DNA of 64,000 bases, from the NCBI GenBank assembly GCA_020847515.1, contig JADLBW010000142.1, positions 1 through 64,000 of the forward strand, given 5' to 3'. The notes under the pieces were generated by a model. That model was given only the letters and a program-made list of their open reading frames with translations. It ran no database searches and had not been told where the DNA came from. The translations under genes were made by a program, and so were the position numbers. Shown here in pieces: positions 42,501-49,636 of this stretch. The stretch comes from Pirellulales bacterium. Its GTDB lineage: Bacteria; Planctomycetota; Planctomycetia; Pirellulales; Lacipirellulaceae. Position 1 is the stretch's first letter; every line of letters starts with the position of its first letter.

Positions 42501-44143
42501 TGCAGACCCTCTGCGACGTCGGCCTCGACTACGTCGCCCTCGGCCAAAGCGCCGCCACCCTCTCGGGGGGCGAAGCCCAGCGCGTGAAACTTGCCGCCGA
42601 ACTCGCCCGTCCCGACACCGGCCGCACGCTCTATGTCCTCGACGAACCGACGACCGGCCTCCACTTCGACGATATCGCCAAGCTGCTCGACGTGCTCCAT
42701 CGCCTGGTCGATCTGGGCAACACGGTGCTGGTGATCGAGCATAACCTCGACGTCATCAAGCAATGCGACTGGATCATCGACATCGGCCCGGAGGCAGGAG
42801 CCGGGGGAGGGAACGTCGTCGCCCAAGGGACGCCGGAACAGATCGTGGAGCGGATATCTGATTTAGGATTTATCACTTCTGATATGAAAGGCAAGAAAGC
42901 ATCGCGGACACGCGCTGCCTCGCGCAAATCAGAAGTCACAAATCATAAACCTGAAATCCCAGTCCCCTCCCACACCGCTCTCGCCCTCGCCCCCGTCCTC
43001 GCCGCCGGCCCGCACCTCCAGCGCAAGCCCTACGACTTCACCGCCGCCGAGGCGGCCCGACAGGACGACCTCGACATCGCCGACCTCGGCCGCGAAGTGA
43101 AGATGCCGTGGGAAGTAAACGGTCGCCGCTGGCACGTCGAAACCCGCACGGCCCGCAACGGCCAGCCATGCCGCTGGGACGGCCGCATCCTGGCCGAAGT
43201 CGAGCGGCGGATTCAGCAACTGGGCGAGTTCAGCCCCACCGACTGGTCCAGCCGCAGCGTCGTCGAGATTTGCGCCGCTAAGAAAAGCGACGGTTGGTTC
43301 TTCCATGCCATCACGGCGGAGCCCTGGGTCGTCAAGCTGAAGTTCCGCACCGCCAAACGCACTTTCAACGGCGAGGCGCTCGCCGACGAGCTGGCCCTGA
43401 AGCCGCTCAACGACCTGCCCGAGATCGAAGCCTACGGCGCCGGTCCGCGCGTCAAGTGCAAGAACCTCCGCGGCCCGTTCCAGGAAGTGCAAATATTCGC
43501 TCACAGTTGGGAGGAGATCGATACGCCTCCCTTCTGGTCGTTCCTCGAAAAAGCGGTGCAGGGTTTTGGCCGCTTCACCCAGCGCATCGGCCAGAACCCC
43601 GAAGACGTCATGCCCTGGAAGGTGCTCGGCCGCAAGTGGCACCTCTCGCGCAAGGGCTTCCCGCCCGGCAAAAAAATCCTCTGGCCGCAGGAAACGCTCG
43701 AGGATCTGTTGGAATTGCTCGAATCAACCGCCAGCGGCGCTGCCGCAAGAGCGGAAAGCGGAAAGCGGAAAGCGGATTCTCTAATCGCCATTCCGCAATC
43801 CGCCGCCCCCAATCCGCATTCTTCCGCCGCTCAGTTCCTCTGGAACAACCAGCAGCTAATCCACCTGATGGTCCCGGGGCAGCGCACTCCCTGGGCCACG
43901 GTCCAGTCGAAGCGGATCATCGGCGTCGACCTCACCCTCAACGGCCCCAGCGGCGCCTTCGCCACCGGCCGCATCGCGGAGATCGGGGTCAAGCGGCTCA
44001 TCGCCCCCGGCGGCGACGGCCAGGACCAGATCAAGCTCCGCTTCGTCGACCCCGAAGACCTCCACCGCGGCGGCCTGGCCCAGTTCCTGGCCGAACACCT
44101 CGCAGCGGTCGGCGCCGCATCGCCCCAAACGGCAGCCGGCTAG
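36542..44143 (+). CDS. uvrA: Double-length excinuclease UvrA (tandem UvrA-UvrA fusion with C-terminal extension)
   Basis: DNA damage recognition ATPase of nucleotide excision repair, here 2533 residues. Copy 1 has Walker A GVSGSGKSS (residues 33-41), zinc motifs CPQC and CNACG, a first ABC signature LSGGESQRIRLA, a second Walker A near residue 737, zinc finger CEAC...CPVC and LSGGEAQRIKLA. Copy 2 repeats the whole plan from about residue 1100: GPSGSGKTS, CPEC and CSQCG, LSGGESQRIRLA, GVSGSGKSS, CEQC...CDSC, LSGGEAQRVKLA. After the usual UvrA C-terminus (SHTALALAP) an extra region of about 370 residues contains a duplicated MPW(E/K)V-x-GR-x-WH module. Seven or more low-complexity inserts derived from palindromic repeats sit in frame at linkers. 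Fused double UvrA proteins are known in some phyla; this one would form an intramolecular dimer. Confidence 0.93.
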   Translation: MPAADIIIKGAREHNLRSVDVTLPRNQLICLTGVSGSGKSSLAFDTLFAEGQRRYVESLSTFARQFLGQMPKPDVDHISGLSPSISISQKSSGNNPRSTVGTITEIYDFLRVLYARVGQGHCPQCGQAITAQSREQIIARIEALPAKTRFMILAPLARGQKGEFRDLFDDLLKQGFVRARVDGRVVQLTDDLSLDRQMRHDIEVVIDRLTAGPSIRTRLAEAVELGLKLGGGNLIVAPEDSTASRTTADEPLRDSRGSEGPDHDEGPSSPEAPPSKRGRKAGRGAGIPGHPGDITLSADYACNACGLSFAPPTPQLFSFNSPQGMCAACDGLGEMFSFDPAKLVPDPSKSFVDGAIELIGPLKDLGRWKRHIYEGVAETMDRKLELGDDFLLRTPWAELNDEQRRVWLWGTGDEHITFTWKNGRSVQKYGGRFDGVISELLERYRSAKAKSLIAKLEQYMNVIGCPGCRGERLNPQARAVKVTTASTARAVQSSPSLTLPEACRLPISDAAEFFSDLILDDTQRKIAAEALKEIRGRLGFLANVGLDYLSLDRTAPTLSGGESQRIRLAGQVGCGLVGVLYILDEPSIGLHPRDNDRLLATLERLRDLGNTVVVVEHDEDTMRAADHIIDFGPGPGVRGGHVVAAGDAKAIERAKQSVTGAYLSGKRQIAVPQRRRMLDVGSEIADVREKQADASETSAISQPTSNIPALRVIGARHNNLKNIDVEIPLGKFVCVTGVSGSGKSSLVNDIIAEALNIALMGGKGIPGEHDSLEGLEHLDKLIAIDQTPIGRTPRSNPATYIKVFDEIRDLYAQLPESKRRGYKPGRFSFNVVGGRCEACSGNGSNKLEMDFLADVWITCPVCQGHRFSHETLQVLFKGKSIAEVLEMDVQQALDHFENVPAIHDKLATLHAVGLDYMKLGQPSPTLSGGEAQRIKLARELVKKSTGRTLYLLDEPTTGLHFADIELLLKVLHDFVDAGNTVLVVEHNLDVIKTADWIIDIGPEGGKAGGQIVAAGTPEQIVEKIYDSGFRISDLKNGKQSAPTPTPKSAIINHKSEISAPSHTAVSLAPYLNGGSRDSAKRSSTKRPAARSATSAHITVRGARQHNLRNIDVDIPRDQLTVCCGPSGSGKTSLAMDTIYAEGQRRYVESLSSYARQFVGQLQKPIVEHIEGLSPAIAIEQRTAGHTPRSTVGTVTEIYDYFRILLSRLGQMHCPECDVPVGTQSPDEIIDAVLAEPEGTKAYLMAPLQLAQGEQYEDLWAKLRGEGYVRARIDGQTCALDAMPTVDRRRKHDVEIIVDRITIRKDGRARLADSVESALALGRGVLHLAIVDEGQPESRWPVKIHSQHLVCSQCGRSFEPLSPHHFSFNSSLGWCRACEGLGTEVGANPAALFRNMQMTLAEGAVLVWPGIEQPLFAAMLQALGDRFGLPTDVPFSQLAPRHRRLVLYGAGEEWIEVGARREARGASDESMQQTRASQLAPRASQLAPRASFQVAPRGRDSFATGESPAKTRTPVAKEPRPLFRFQYKGLYPALEEASRLSPRLRGRLEHLVDEIECSQCGGSRLRDDSAAVRFQGRTIDQYCRLPLGELLAVVDQWKLPAPLKKIAGELIREIRNRLTFLVEVGLEYLTLGRSAPTLSGGESQRIRLASQVRSGLCGVLYVLDEPTIGLHPRDNARLVAALHKLRDLGNTLLVVEHDRDVIAGADELLDFGPAAGRLGGEIVARGAPEAVARRRGSVTGPYLSGKKAIPVPTNRRVAGCGFASKAEGGKRKAGKKSAESALRSPLSAFQALRILGARHNNLKNISVAIPLGTLAAVTGVSGSGKSSLVEDVLYNQLARQLHRAKTVPGAHDSITGVELIDKIIRVDQRPLGNTPSSNPATYTGVFDLVRELFAQLPDSKVRGYTPRRFSFNVPGGRCEQCEGAGQLCIEMHFLPDVWVDCDSCDGHRYNRETLEVKYRGKSIAEVLEMSCGEARDLFENIPKIRKILQTLCDVGLDYVALGQSAATLSGGEAQRVKLAAELARPDTGRTLYVLDEPTTGLHFDDIAKLLDVLHRLVDLGNTVLVIEHNLDVIKQCDWIIDIGPEAGAGGGNVVAQGTPEQIVERISDLGFITSDMKGKKASRTRAASRKSEVTNHKPEIPVPSHTALALAPVLAAGPHLQRKPYDFTAAEAARQDDLDIADLGREVKMPWEVNGRRWHVETRTARNGQPCRWDGRILAEVERRIQQLGEFSPTDWSSRSVVEICAAKKSDGWFFHAITAEPWVVKLKFRTAKRTFNGEALADELALKPLNDLPEIEAYGAGPRVKCKNLRGPFQEVQIFAHSWEEIDTPPFWSFLEKAVQGFGRFTQRIGQNPEDVMPWKVLGRKWHLSRKGFPPGKKILWPQETLEDLLELLESTASGAAARAESGKRKADSLIAIPQSAAPNPHSSAAQFLWNNQQLIHLMVPGQRTPWATVQSKRIIGVDLTLNGPSGAFATGRIAEIGVKRLIAPGGDGQDQIKLRFVDPEDLHRGGLAQFLAEHLAAVGAASPQTAAG
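38568..38663. repeat. In-frame heptamer palindrome in uvrA, copy 1 ABC-I/ABC-II linker
   Basis: Arms of 34 bases: GGATGTTGGATGTAGGATCT... against ...CAGCCAACATCCAACATCC. Heptamer units GGATGTT, GGATGTA, GGATCTG, AGATTGC, AGATGTC. Total 96 bases, exactly 32 codons, between LSGKRQIAVPQ and ALRVIGARHNNL. Confidence 0.85.
39612..39716. repeat. In-frame heptamer palindrome at the UvrA copy 1 C-terminal linker
   Basis: Left arm ATTCAGG ATTCAGG ATTTCTG, right arm AATCAGC AATCATA AATCATA AATCTGA. It lies between GTPEQIVEK and SHTAVSLAP. Related in sequence to the copy at 42854. Confidence 0.8.
40910..41013. repeat. In-frame GGCGCGA heptamer palindrome in UvrA copy 2
   Basis: GGCGCGA repeated in the left arm, TCGCGCC/TCGCAAC units in the right arm. 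The encoded peptide has a 7-residue period (QLAPRAS twice), as expected for three heptamers per 21 bases. It sits after GAGEEWIEV in the copy 2 insertion domain. Confidence 0.85.
41030..41102. repeat. TTTTGCGACTGG inverted repeat in frame in UvrA copy 2
   Basis: GGTCGGGACTCTTTTGCGAC opposite GTCGCAAAAGAGCCCCGACC. The same element, with arms at least 20 bases long, occurs between genes at 55297-55370. It directly follows the heptamer insert, so two different mobile-looking repeats are stacked. Confidence 0.85.
41833..41903. repeat. In-frame AGCGGAA heptamer palindrome, copy 2 ABC-I/ABC-II linker
   Basis: AGCGGAA GGCGGAA AGCGGAA AGCGGGC then CTCCGCT units. It occupies the same linker in copy 2 (after LSGKKAIPVP, before ALRILGARHNNL) as the unrelated GGATGTT element does in copy 1. 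Confidence 0.85.
42854..42961. repeat. In-frame heptamer palindrome at the UvrA copy 2 C-terminal linker
   Basis: TCTGATT TAGGATT TATCACT TCTGATA on the left and AAATCAG AAGTCAC AAATCAT AAACCTG AAATCCC on the right. Positionally equivalent to 39612-39716, between GTPEQIVER and SHTALALAP. Confidence 0.8.
43749..43830. repeat. In-frame AGCGGAA heptamer palindrome in the UvrA C-terminal extension
   Basis: AGCGGAA three times plus AGCGGAT, then TCCGCAA, TCCGCCG, TCCGCAT units. It lies between the second MPWKV module (ending LLELLESTA) and the terminal FLWNNQQLIHLM block. Confidence 0.8.
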
Positions 44144-44726
44144 CTGGCGTGCCCCGTCGGGCTCGACGAAAGGCCGCATCACCTCCCGCGTCGCACGCTA
44201 CGGCTCGGCGCCGCGCGCGTCAACGACCATGGCCGTCCTCTACGGGACGCCGCCACTTCGAACCTGCGAAACGACGACGATCACGATCAGTCGTCCTCCA
44301 CTGGCGGTTGTCCTCCATCGCCAGCGCTACCCGCCGGCCCGTAGGAAGCAAAATATAACAGCCAAAGGGTTAATATAGTCATTTCGCGCCGCGAGACTGA
44401 CTTCCCGCGCGCGGAGCGAGCGGTCTACCCTTTCTCAGGCACACCGCCCCCTACCGATCGATGGGCCGCGGGAAATCCTTGACCCAGCGCTGCAGCACGG
44501 GCCAAGGGTTTCCGCGACGGCGGGCGGTCAGGCGCTGCGGCACGCCGCTGAAAGATAGGGGGCCGGTCAGCGATAATCCCCCATCACCCGCCCGTCAACG
44601 CGCTGTTGCAGGTTGAGGGCCCCCGCTAGCTTCCTGCCCCTGCGAACCTCCGCCGTGGCACGGCCGTCTCCCCCGGAGTAAGATTCACCCTTCGCGCCCC
44701 GCCCGAGCCGCCCGCCTTCCCGCCCT
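44144..44726. other. Gap between uvrA and the MFS pump
   Basis: About 580 bases. ORFs crossing it are shadows or have no recognisable features. TATAACAGCCAAAGGGTTAATATAGTCATTTC around 44355 is AT-richer than its surroundings and may mark a promoter. No repeat of the families described here was seen. Confidence 0.4.
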
Positions 44727-45968
44727 ATGTCCGAACTCGCCCCGTCCACTCCCGCCGCCCTCGAAACGCCAGCCCACAGCCAACAAGCCGCTGACGAAAC
44801 CGCACTGAAGATCCTCGGGGCGATCAGCTTCGCCCACATGCTCAACGACGTCATTCAGTCGCTCATACCGGCGATCTATCCGCTGCTGCAGGAAGTCCAC
44901 TCGCTCAGCTATCGGCAGATCGGCCTGATCACCTTCTCGTTCCAGTGCACCGCCTCCCTACTGCAACCGGTCGTCGGCATCTACACCGACCGGCGCCCAA
45001 AGCCCTACTCGCTCGCCATCGGCATGGCCTGTACGCTCGTCGGGCTCGTGCTGCTGTCGCAGGCGCATAACCTTTGGTTCATCATGGCGGCTGCGGCGCT
45101 CGTAGGCACCGGCTCGAGCGTCTTCCACCCCGAAGCCTCGCGCATGGCCCATATGGCCGCCGGCGGACGGCATGGGTTCGCCCAGTCGCTGTTTCAAGTC
45201 GGCGGCAACTTTGGCACTTCGCTAGGGCCGCTGCTCGCCGCTTGGATTGTATTCCCCAACGGCCAGGGCTCGATCGGCTACTTCGCCGTGCTGGCGATGG
45301 TCGCCATCGCCGTCTTGATGCGCGTCGGCGCCTGGTACCACGGCCGCCTGCGCGAGCGACTCGTCCAGTCCGGCGGCCGCAAGCCGCGCTACGCCCCGCT
45401 GCCGACCAAGCGCGTCGTGGGCGCCATCGCCGTGCTGGTGGCCCTGGTGATCTCGAAGTACATCTACCTGGTGAGCTTCACCAGCTATTACGCCCTGTAT
45501 CTCATCGATAAGTTCCACGTCACCAAGGCCCAATCGCAGGTTTACGCCTTCGTATTCCTGTTCGCGGTCGCGGCCGGCACCTTCGCCGGCGGGCCGCTGG
45601 GCGACCGGTTTGGCCGCAAATGGGTCATCTGGTTCTCAATCCTGGGCGTCGCCCCCTTCTCGATCGCGCTGCCGCATGTCGGCCTCTCGGCCACGGTGAT
45701 CCTCACCGTCTTCATCGGCATGATCCTCGCCTCAGCCTTCTCGGCGATCCTGGTATTCGCCCAGGAACTCTTGCCCGGGCGCGTCGGCACGGTCGCCGGG
45801 CTATTCTTTGGCTTCGCATTCGGCGTCAGCGGCATCGCGGCCGCCGCCCTGGGCGCCTGGGCCGACCGCACCAGCCTCCAGCACGTCTTCGCGATGTGCG
45901 CCTACCTGCCGCTCGCAGGCATCCTCGCCGGGCTGCTGCCCCGGGTGGAAAAGAACCCGCTCAATTGA
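44727..45968 (+). CDS. MFS efflux pump, fosmidomycin-resistance (Fsr) family
   Basis: A 413-residue inner-membrane major facilitator protein. The order and content match the Fsr family: ISFAHMLNDVIQSLIPAIYPLLQ, LITFSFQCTASLLQPVVGIYTDRRPKPY (helix 2/3 motif), GTGSSVFHPEASRMAHMAAGGRHGFAQSLFQVGGNFG (the most diagnostic block) and GPLGDRFGRKWVIW. Fsr-type pumps export fosmidomycin in E. coli; the natural substrate here is unknown. The heptamer element A4 starts a few bases after its stop. Confidence 0.88.
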   Translation: MSELAPSTPAALETPAHSQQAADETALKILGAISFAHMLNDVIQSLIPAIYPLLQEVHSLSYRQIGLITFSFQCTASLLQPVVGIYTDRRPKPYSLAIGMACTLVGLVLLSQAHNLWFIMAAAALVGTGSSVFHPEASRMAHMAAGGRHGFAQSLFQVGGNFGTSLGPLLAAWIVFPNGQGSIGYFAVLAMVAIAVLMRVGAWYHGRLRERLVQSGGRKPRYAPLPTKRVVGAIAVLVALVISKYIYLVSFTSYYALYLIDKFHVTKAQSQVYAFVFLFAVAAGTFAGGPLGDRFGRKWVIWFSILGVAPFSIALPHVGLSATVILTVFIGMILASAFSAILVFAQELLPGRVGTVAGLFFGFAFGVSGIAAAALGAWADRTSLQHVFAMCAYLPLAGILAGLLPRVEKNPLN

Positions 45969-45971
45969 GTA

Positions 45972-46096
45972 CTGCGCAACTAATGAAACCTCGCTGGCTG
46001 TCGGCTAGCGGCCGACGGCCCGAGGGAAAAGCCCTAATTCTAGCCGACAGCCGACAGCCAATAGCCAAATTCACAACAGGTTCATTAGCGGCGCAG
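45972..46096. repeat. Heptamer-palindrome intergenic element, copy A4
   Basis: Begins 4 bases after the Fsr stop and ends 15 bases before the GH18 start. Left arm GGCTGTC GGCTAGC GGCCGAC, centre CGAGGGAAAAGCCCTAATTC (as in A2), right arm TAGCCGA CAGCCGA CAGCCAA. The right end, reversed, is TGCGCCGCTAATGAACC-TGTTGTGAATTTGG, matching the left ends of A1 and A2. Confidence 0.85.
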
Positions 46097-46110
46097 AAAT
46101 CAATAAGCCC

Positions 46111-47262
46111 ATGAAGCGAGTCGAACCGAGAGCAACGCGCCTGCTGCGTCTTACGCGGTTGTTCGTGCTGGCAGCCTGTCTGGCCTGCGCCCCGCGGCGC
46201 GCCCTGGCCGCGGAGCCCGGCAGCGTCTTCATCGGCTATGTCTACCAGTCGCCCCCCACGGTGCGCTGGAAGATGTATACGCATGTCTGCCATGCCTTCG
46301 TCACGGCCGACGAACAAGGGCGCCTCAAGTCTAACCGCCATGTGCCCAGCCGCGAGCTGACGACCTCGGCGCACGCCGCCGGGGCGCGGGCGCTGCTCTC
46401 CTTAGGCGGCTGGGGATGGGATCAACAATTCGCGCGAATGACCGCGTCCCCTCCCGCCGAGGGCCGCTATGTCGAAGCAGTCATGCGCCTGGTCGACCAA
46501 TTCGACTACGACGGCGTCGACCTGGACTGGGAATACCCGGACACGCCTGAAGAAGTCGCTGGATTTCAACGTCTGGCACGGACCTTTCGAACGCAGCTCG
46601 ACGACCTGGGCCGGCGCAAGGGCCGACCCATGCGGTTAACGATGGCAGCCTCGGCCAGTCCCCAAACGCTGCGCTGGCTCGAGCGCGACTTCCTGCTGGA
46701 GACGATGGATTGGATCCACGTCATGACGTACGACTACGCCGGCAGCTTCAGCGCGTTCGCCGGCCACCATGCGCCGCTCTACGCTTCGTCGCAGGCGCCG
46801 GAGGGAAGTCGCCAGAGCGTCGAATCGACGATGACGCATCTGGCGACAGAGCGGCGGATCCCTGCCGATCGCCTGGTTGTCGGCATTCCGCTGTATGGAC
46901 GTCGCTTTTCCGTCGCGGCGCCCTACGCCTCGACGGCCGGCGCCCCGCCGCCATCGTCCGACAGCCACAGTTACGCAGAGCTTCACCAACTCCAATCCAG
47001 CGACCAGTGGCGGCGGCAATGGGATCCCCAGACCAAGACCCCCTGGCTGATCGCGGCGGACGACTCCAGCGTGATCTGCTACGACGACGCCGAATCAGTC
47101 CGCCTCAAGACCGCCTGGGCAATGGAGCAGCATTTTCGCGGCGTCTTCTTCTGGCAAGTGGCCGGCGACCGGCTGCCCGACGGCTCCAATCCCCTGCAAG
47201 ACGCCAGCCGGCGGGTTTGGCAAAGCGCGCAGGCTAGAGACGACCGCCTGCGGCAACCGTAG
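46111..47262 (+). CDS. Secreted glycoside hydrolase family 18 protein (chitinase-like)
   Basis: Exported enzyme acting on beta-1,4-linked GlcNAc polymers such as chitin or peptidoglycan fragments. The signal peptide (RLTRLFVLAACLACAPRRALA) is followed by a TIM barrel with the GH18 signature FDYDGVDLDWEYP, where E141 is the catalytic acid, plus ALLSLGGWGW and WIHVMTYDYAG. At 383 residues it is a single catalytic domain with no visible carbohydrate-binding module. The gene immediately follows a heptamer palindrome that fills the gap to the Fsr pump. Confidence 0.88.
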   Translation: MKRVEPRATRLLRLTRLFVLAACLACAPRRALAAEPGSVFIGYVYQSPPTVRWKMYTHVCHAFVTADEQGRLKSNRHVPSRELTTSAHAAGARALLSLGGWGWDQQFARMTASPPAEGRYVEAVMRLVDQFDYDGVDLDWEYPDTPEEVAGFQRLARTFRTQLDDLGRRKGRPMRLTMAASASPQTLRWLERDFLLETMDWIHVMTYDYAGSFSAFAGHHAPLYASSQAPEGSRQSVESTMTHLATERRIPADRLVVGIPLYGRRFSVAAPYASTAGAPPPSSDSHSYAELHQLQSSDQWRRQWDPQTKTPWLIAADDSSVICYDDAESVRLKTAWAMEQHFRGVFFWQVAGDRLPDGSNPLQDASRRVWQSAQARDDRLRQP

Positions 47263-47551
47263 CGACGCCGCCCCGATCAGGCTTTCACCTTCGGGAAGGC
47301 GATTACCAGGGGGTCTCTGACGCCCGATTTCGCGCAATGGCTGAAGCCGCTCCGCGCTCACAACCGTCACCGACGATTGAGACGCCTCCAGACTTCCTGC
47401 GTCTGAAATGCGTACGGCCTCGGCTGGTAGCCGCCTGACCATGCCCGCTGCCGGGCGCAAGCTAATGGCGCGCCGCCGTAGCGAACGCGCCATATAGCGC
47501 ATGCCTCGATGCAAACAGCAGATCACTGCTGCGCGTCGTTTCCTCAGCCGG
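47263..47551. other. Convergent gap, no gene seen
   Basis: About 290 bases between the convergent GH18 and PEP-CTERM genes. ORFs here are shadows; nothing recognisable. Confidence 0.5.
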
Positions 47552-48256
47552 TCAACCGCGCCGCCTGCGGGCCAGTCCCAACAGCGCGCATGCGGCGGCG
47601 AGCATGCCGGCGGTCGCGGGCTCCGGAATGACCGTGCGGATGTTGTCGATGTACACCGTCAGCGGCGCGTCGTTCGACTTGTTGAAAAACAGTTGGAAGC
47701 CAGTCGGAATCAAATCCGTCGGACCGCTCCCCACTCCTCCGAAGACGTCGTTGAATGACTGGCCGGTGGCGAATGTCAACGGATGAGTCGTCGAGTCCAG
47801 GTCGATGCGGACGTCGTTGTACGTGCCCGCCGCCTTGCCGCCGATGTGCTCGAAGTCGGCGAACTGCGCCTGCAGTCCGAATTGCTGCCCGCCGGGATAA
47901 TCAGGCTGCGACGCCGCGAACACCGTGACTCCGACCAAGGCAAAACTACCGGTGAACTCCGAAGGAATGGTCATGTCGAACAGAATGGCGTTGACGCCCG
48001 GCGGGTCGCCGATGGCTGCGGCGACGTTGGCTGTCAATGCCCCCACGAACGTCGCGCCTCCCACGACCGAGACCTTCATCGAGTAGGCCCCCTCGGTCGC
48101 GCCGACGACGTCCCAATCCACGGTGGCGCCGCCCCCGTTGGGTGCAAAGCCTTCCAAGCCCGATTCAAACGAGTAGACCGCTTGCGCCCTCGCCGAACCA
48201 GCCGCACAGAGCGCCGCCGCGGCGACCGCAATTCCAACCAGGTGCTTTCTCATCAT
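47552..48256 (-). CDS. PEP-CTERM sorted exported protein
   Basis: A 234-residue exported protein with signal peptide MMRKHLVGIAVAAAALCAAG...ARAQ and a C-terminal sorting tag VIPEPATAGMLAAACALLGLARRRRG, the PEP-CTERM signature recognised by exosortase. The middle is a beta-rich region (SFESGLEGFAPNGGGATVDW, FATGQSFNDVFG) without a named fold. GGGAGGAG just upstream supports the ATG-ATG start at 48256. The next gene is a clear paralogue sharing most of the central region. Probably a cell-surface protein; function is unknown. Confidence 0.83.
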   Translation of the reverse strand: MMRKHLVGIAVAAAALCAAGSARAQAVYSFESGLEGFAPNGGGATVDWDVVGATEGAYSMKVSVVGGATFVGALTANVAAAIGDPPGVNAILFDMTIPSEFTGSFALVGVTVFAASQPDYPGGQQFGLQAQFADFEHIGGKAAGTYNDVRIDLDSTTHPLTFATGQSFNDVFGGVGSGPTDLIPTGFQLFFNKSNDAPLTVYIDNIRTVIPEPATAGMLAAACALLGLARRRRG

Positions 48257-48348
48257 TAGTACTCCTCCCAAGTTGATGCAGAACCTGAAACAGAACTAAC
48301 GATACGCGCCTACTTGACTCTGCTTCGTTCGATTGCACTTGCGCTCAT

Positions 48349-49287
48349 CTAGCAAAGCTTGAAGGACCTCCTCCTGGCTCGCAGCAATCCCGCAGCCGCG
48401 GCGATGGCCAGCCACCCCGCCGCAGGCTCGGGCACGGCATGCACCGCCGCGACCGGACCGAACTGCCGCTGCCAAACGAGCATATCGTCGCCGTCGGAGT
48501 CGAGGTCGCCGTCCGCGTCTCCCTTGGCGTCGACGCCGAAGGCGGCGCCCCAGATCGATAGGTCGCCGGCATCGACTTGTTGATCGTCATTGAAGTCGGC
48601 GTCGAGGGCCGGCGGATTCAGCCCCACGCGAATGTTGTCGATGTAGCCCGTCCAGGGCGCCGTGCTCGACTTGTTGATGTAGATCTGAAAACCCGTCGGA
48701 ATAATGTCCAGCGGCCCGCTGCCCGCCGTGCCGAAGACGTCGTTGAACGATTGGCCCGTCGCAAACGTGAGCGGGTGGGTCGTCGACGTCAGATCCATGC
48801 GGACCTCGTGCGTGCCGGCCGGCAGATCGCCCAAGGGAAATTGATTGTCGAAGAACTGCGCCTGCAGTCCGAACTGCTGCCCGTTGGGGTCGTCCGGTTG
48901 GCTGGCGCCGAACACGGTAATGCCCGCGTCGATGAAGCCTTCCGCCGGAAAGGGCTCGGTAATCGTCAGGTCGAAGATCACGAAGTCGAGGCCCGGAGGA
49001 TCGCCGATCTCCGGCGGCAACTCCGCCGTCAGCGTGCCGACGAACGTCGCCCCCTGCACAATCGACATCTTCATCGAGTGCTCGCCTTCGGTGGCGCCGA
49101 TCGTGTCCCAGGCGATCGACACGCCGCCGCCGTTCGGCCCGAACCCCTGCAAGCCGGGCTCGAACGTATAAACGGTCGTCCCCTGTCCGTACGCGGCGCT
49201 GAACAGCGCCGCCGTCGCAAGCGCGGCCTGCAAAGGCGCGAATCGCGCTGGCCGGCAGTTGCGGCTTGACCAAGCATGAGTGCTCAT
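48349..49287 (-). CDS. PEP-CTERM protein with dockerin-like calcium-binding repeats
   Basis: Paralogue of the 47552 gene (shared EPGLQGFGPNGGG, FATGQSFNDVFG, IPTGFQIYINKS). Start at the ATG 49287 (MSTHAWSSRNC), with GCGAGG upstream, gives 312 residues. A signal peptide (PLQAALATAALFSAAYGQ) is followed by the shared beta-rich domain. Between that domain and the PEP tag (AVPEPAAGWLAIAAAAGLLRARRR) lies a dockerin-type I-like pair of loops, DADFNDDQQVDAGDLSIWG and GDADGDLDSDGDDMLVW, which should bind calcium. The two genes lie head to tail and probably arose by duplication. Confidence 0.83.
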   Translation of the reverse strand: MSTHAWSSRNCRPARFAPLQAALATAALFSAAYGQGTTVYTFEPGLQGFGPNGGGVSIAWDTIGATEGEHSMKMSIVQGATFVGTLTAELPPEIGDPPGLDFVIFDLTITEPFPAEGFIDAGITVFGASQPDDPNGQQFGLQAQFFDNQFPLGDLPAGTHEVRMDLTSTTHPLTFATGQSFNDVFGTAGSGPLDIIPTGFQIYINKSSTAPWTGYIDNIRVGLNPPALDADFNDDQQVDAGDLSIWGAAFGVDAKGDADGDLDSDGDDMLVWQRQFGPVAAVHAVPEPAAGWLAIAAAAGLLRARRRSFKLC

Positions 49288-49636
49288 GGCATCGCCTCGC
49301 GATAATTTGATAAGACAGATTTTCGCGCGAGCTCGGCATGCCTGCCGTCGCGCAGGCAATATACAACGCCGCCGCAAAAAATTCACTAACGGCAGCGCTT
49401 TTTCCGTCTAAAGAATCTGACCAAGCATCGTCGTCCCCATCGTCCGAAACAGTTTCCGGCTCTTGTAGTCGGGGGTCCCCAGCTATGGGTCCGTGCACCC
49501 CGACGGAGGCCTCGTTCGCTCGCGCTTGATTAATGCCACTGATTTGCGAGATACTGTCTGCTAGACGCGCCGTCGCTGCACGGCCGTCGCCAACAGTCTT
49601 GCGGCAGTAGGACCGGTGCAGGAGCTCAGCGCCGCC
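49288..49636. other. Divergent gap upstream of the lipoprotein gene
   Basis: About 350 bases of divergent intergenic DNA. A stretch near 49370 (GCCGCAAAAAATTCACTAAC) is AT-richer and promoter-like. No gene or known repeat seen. Confidence 0.4.
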
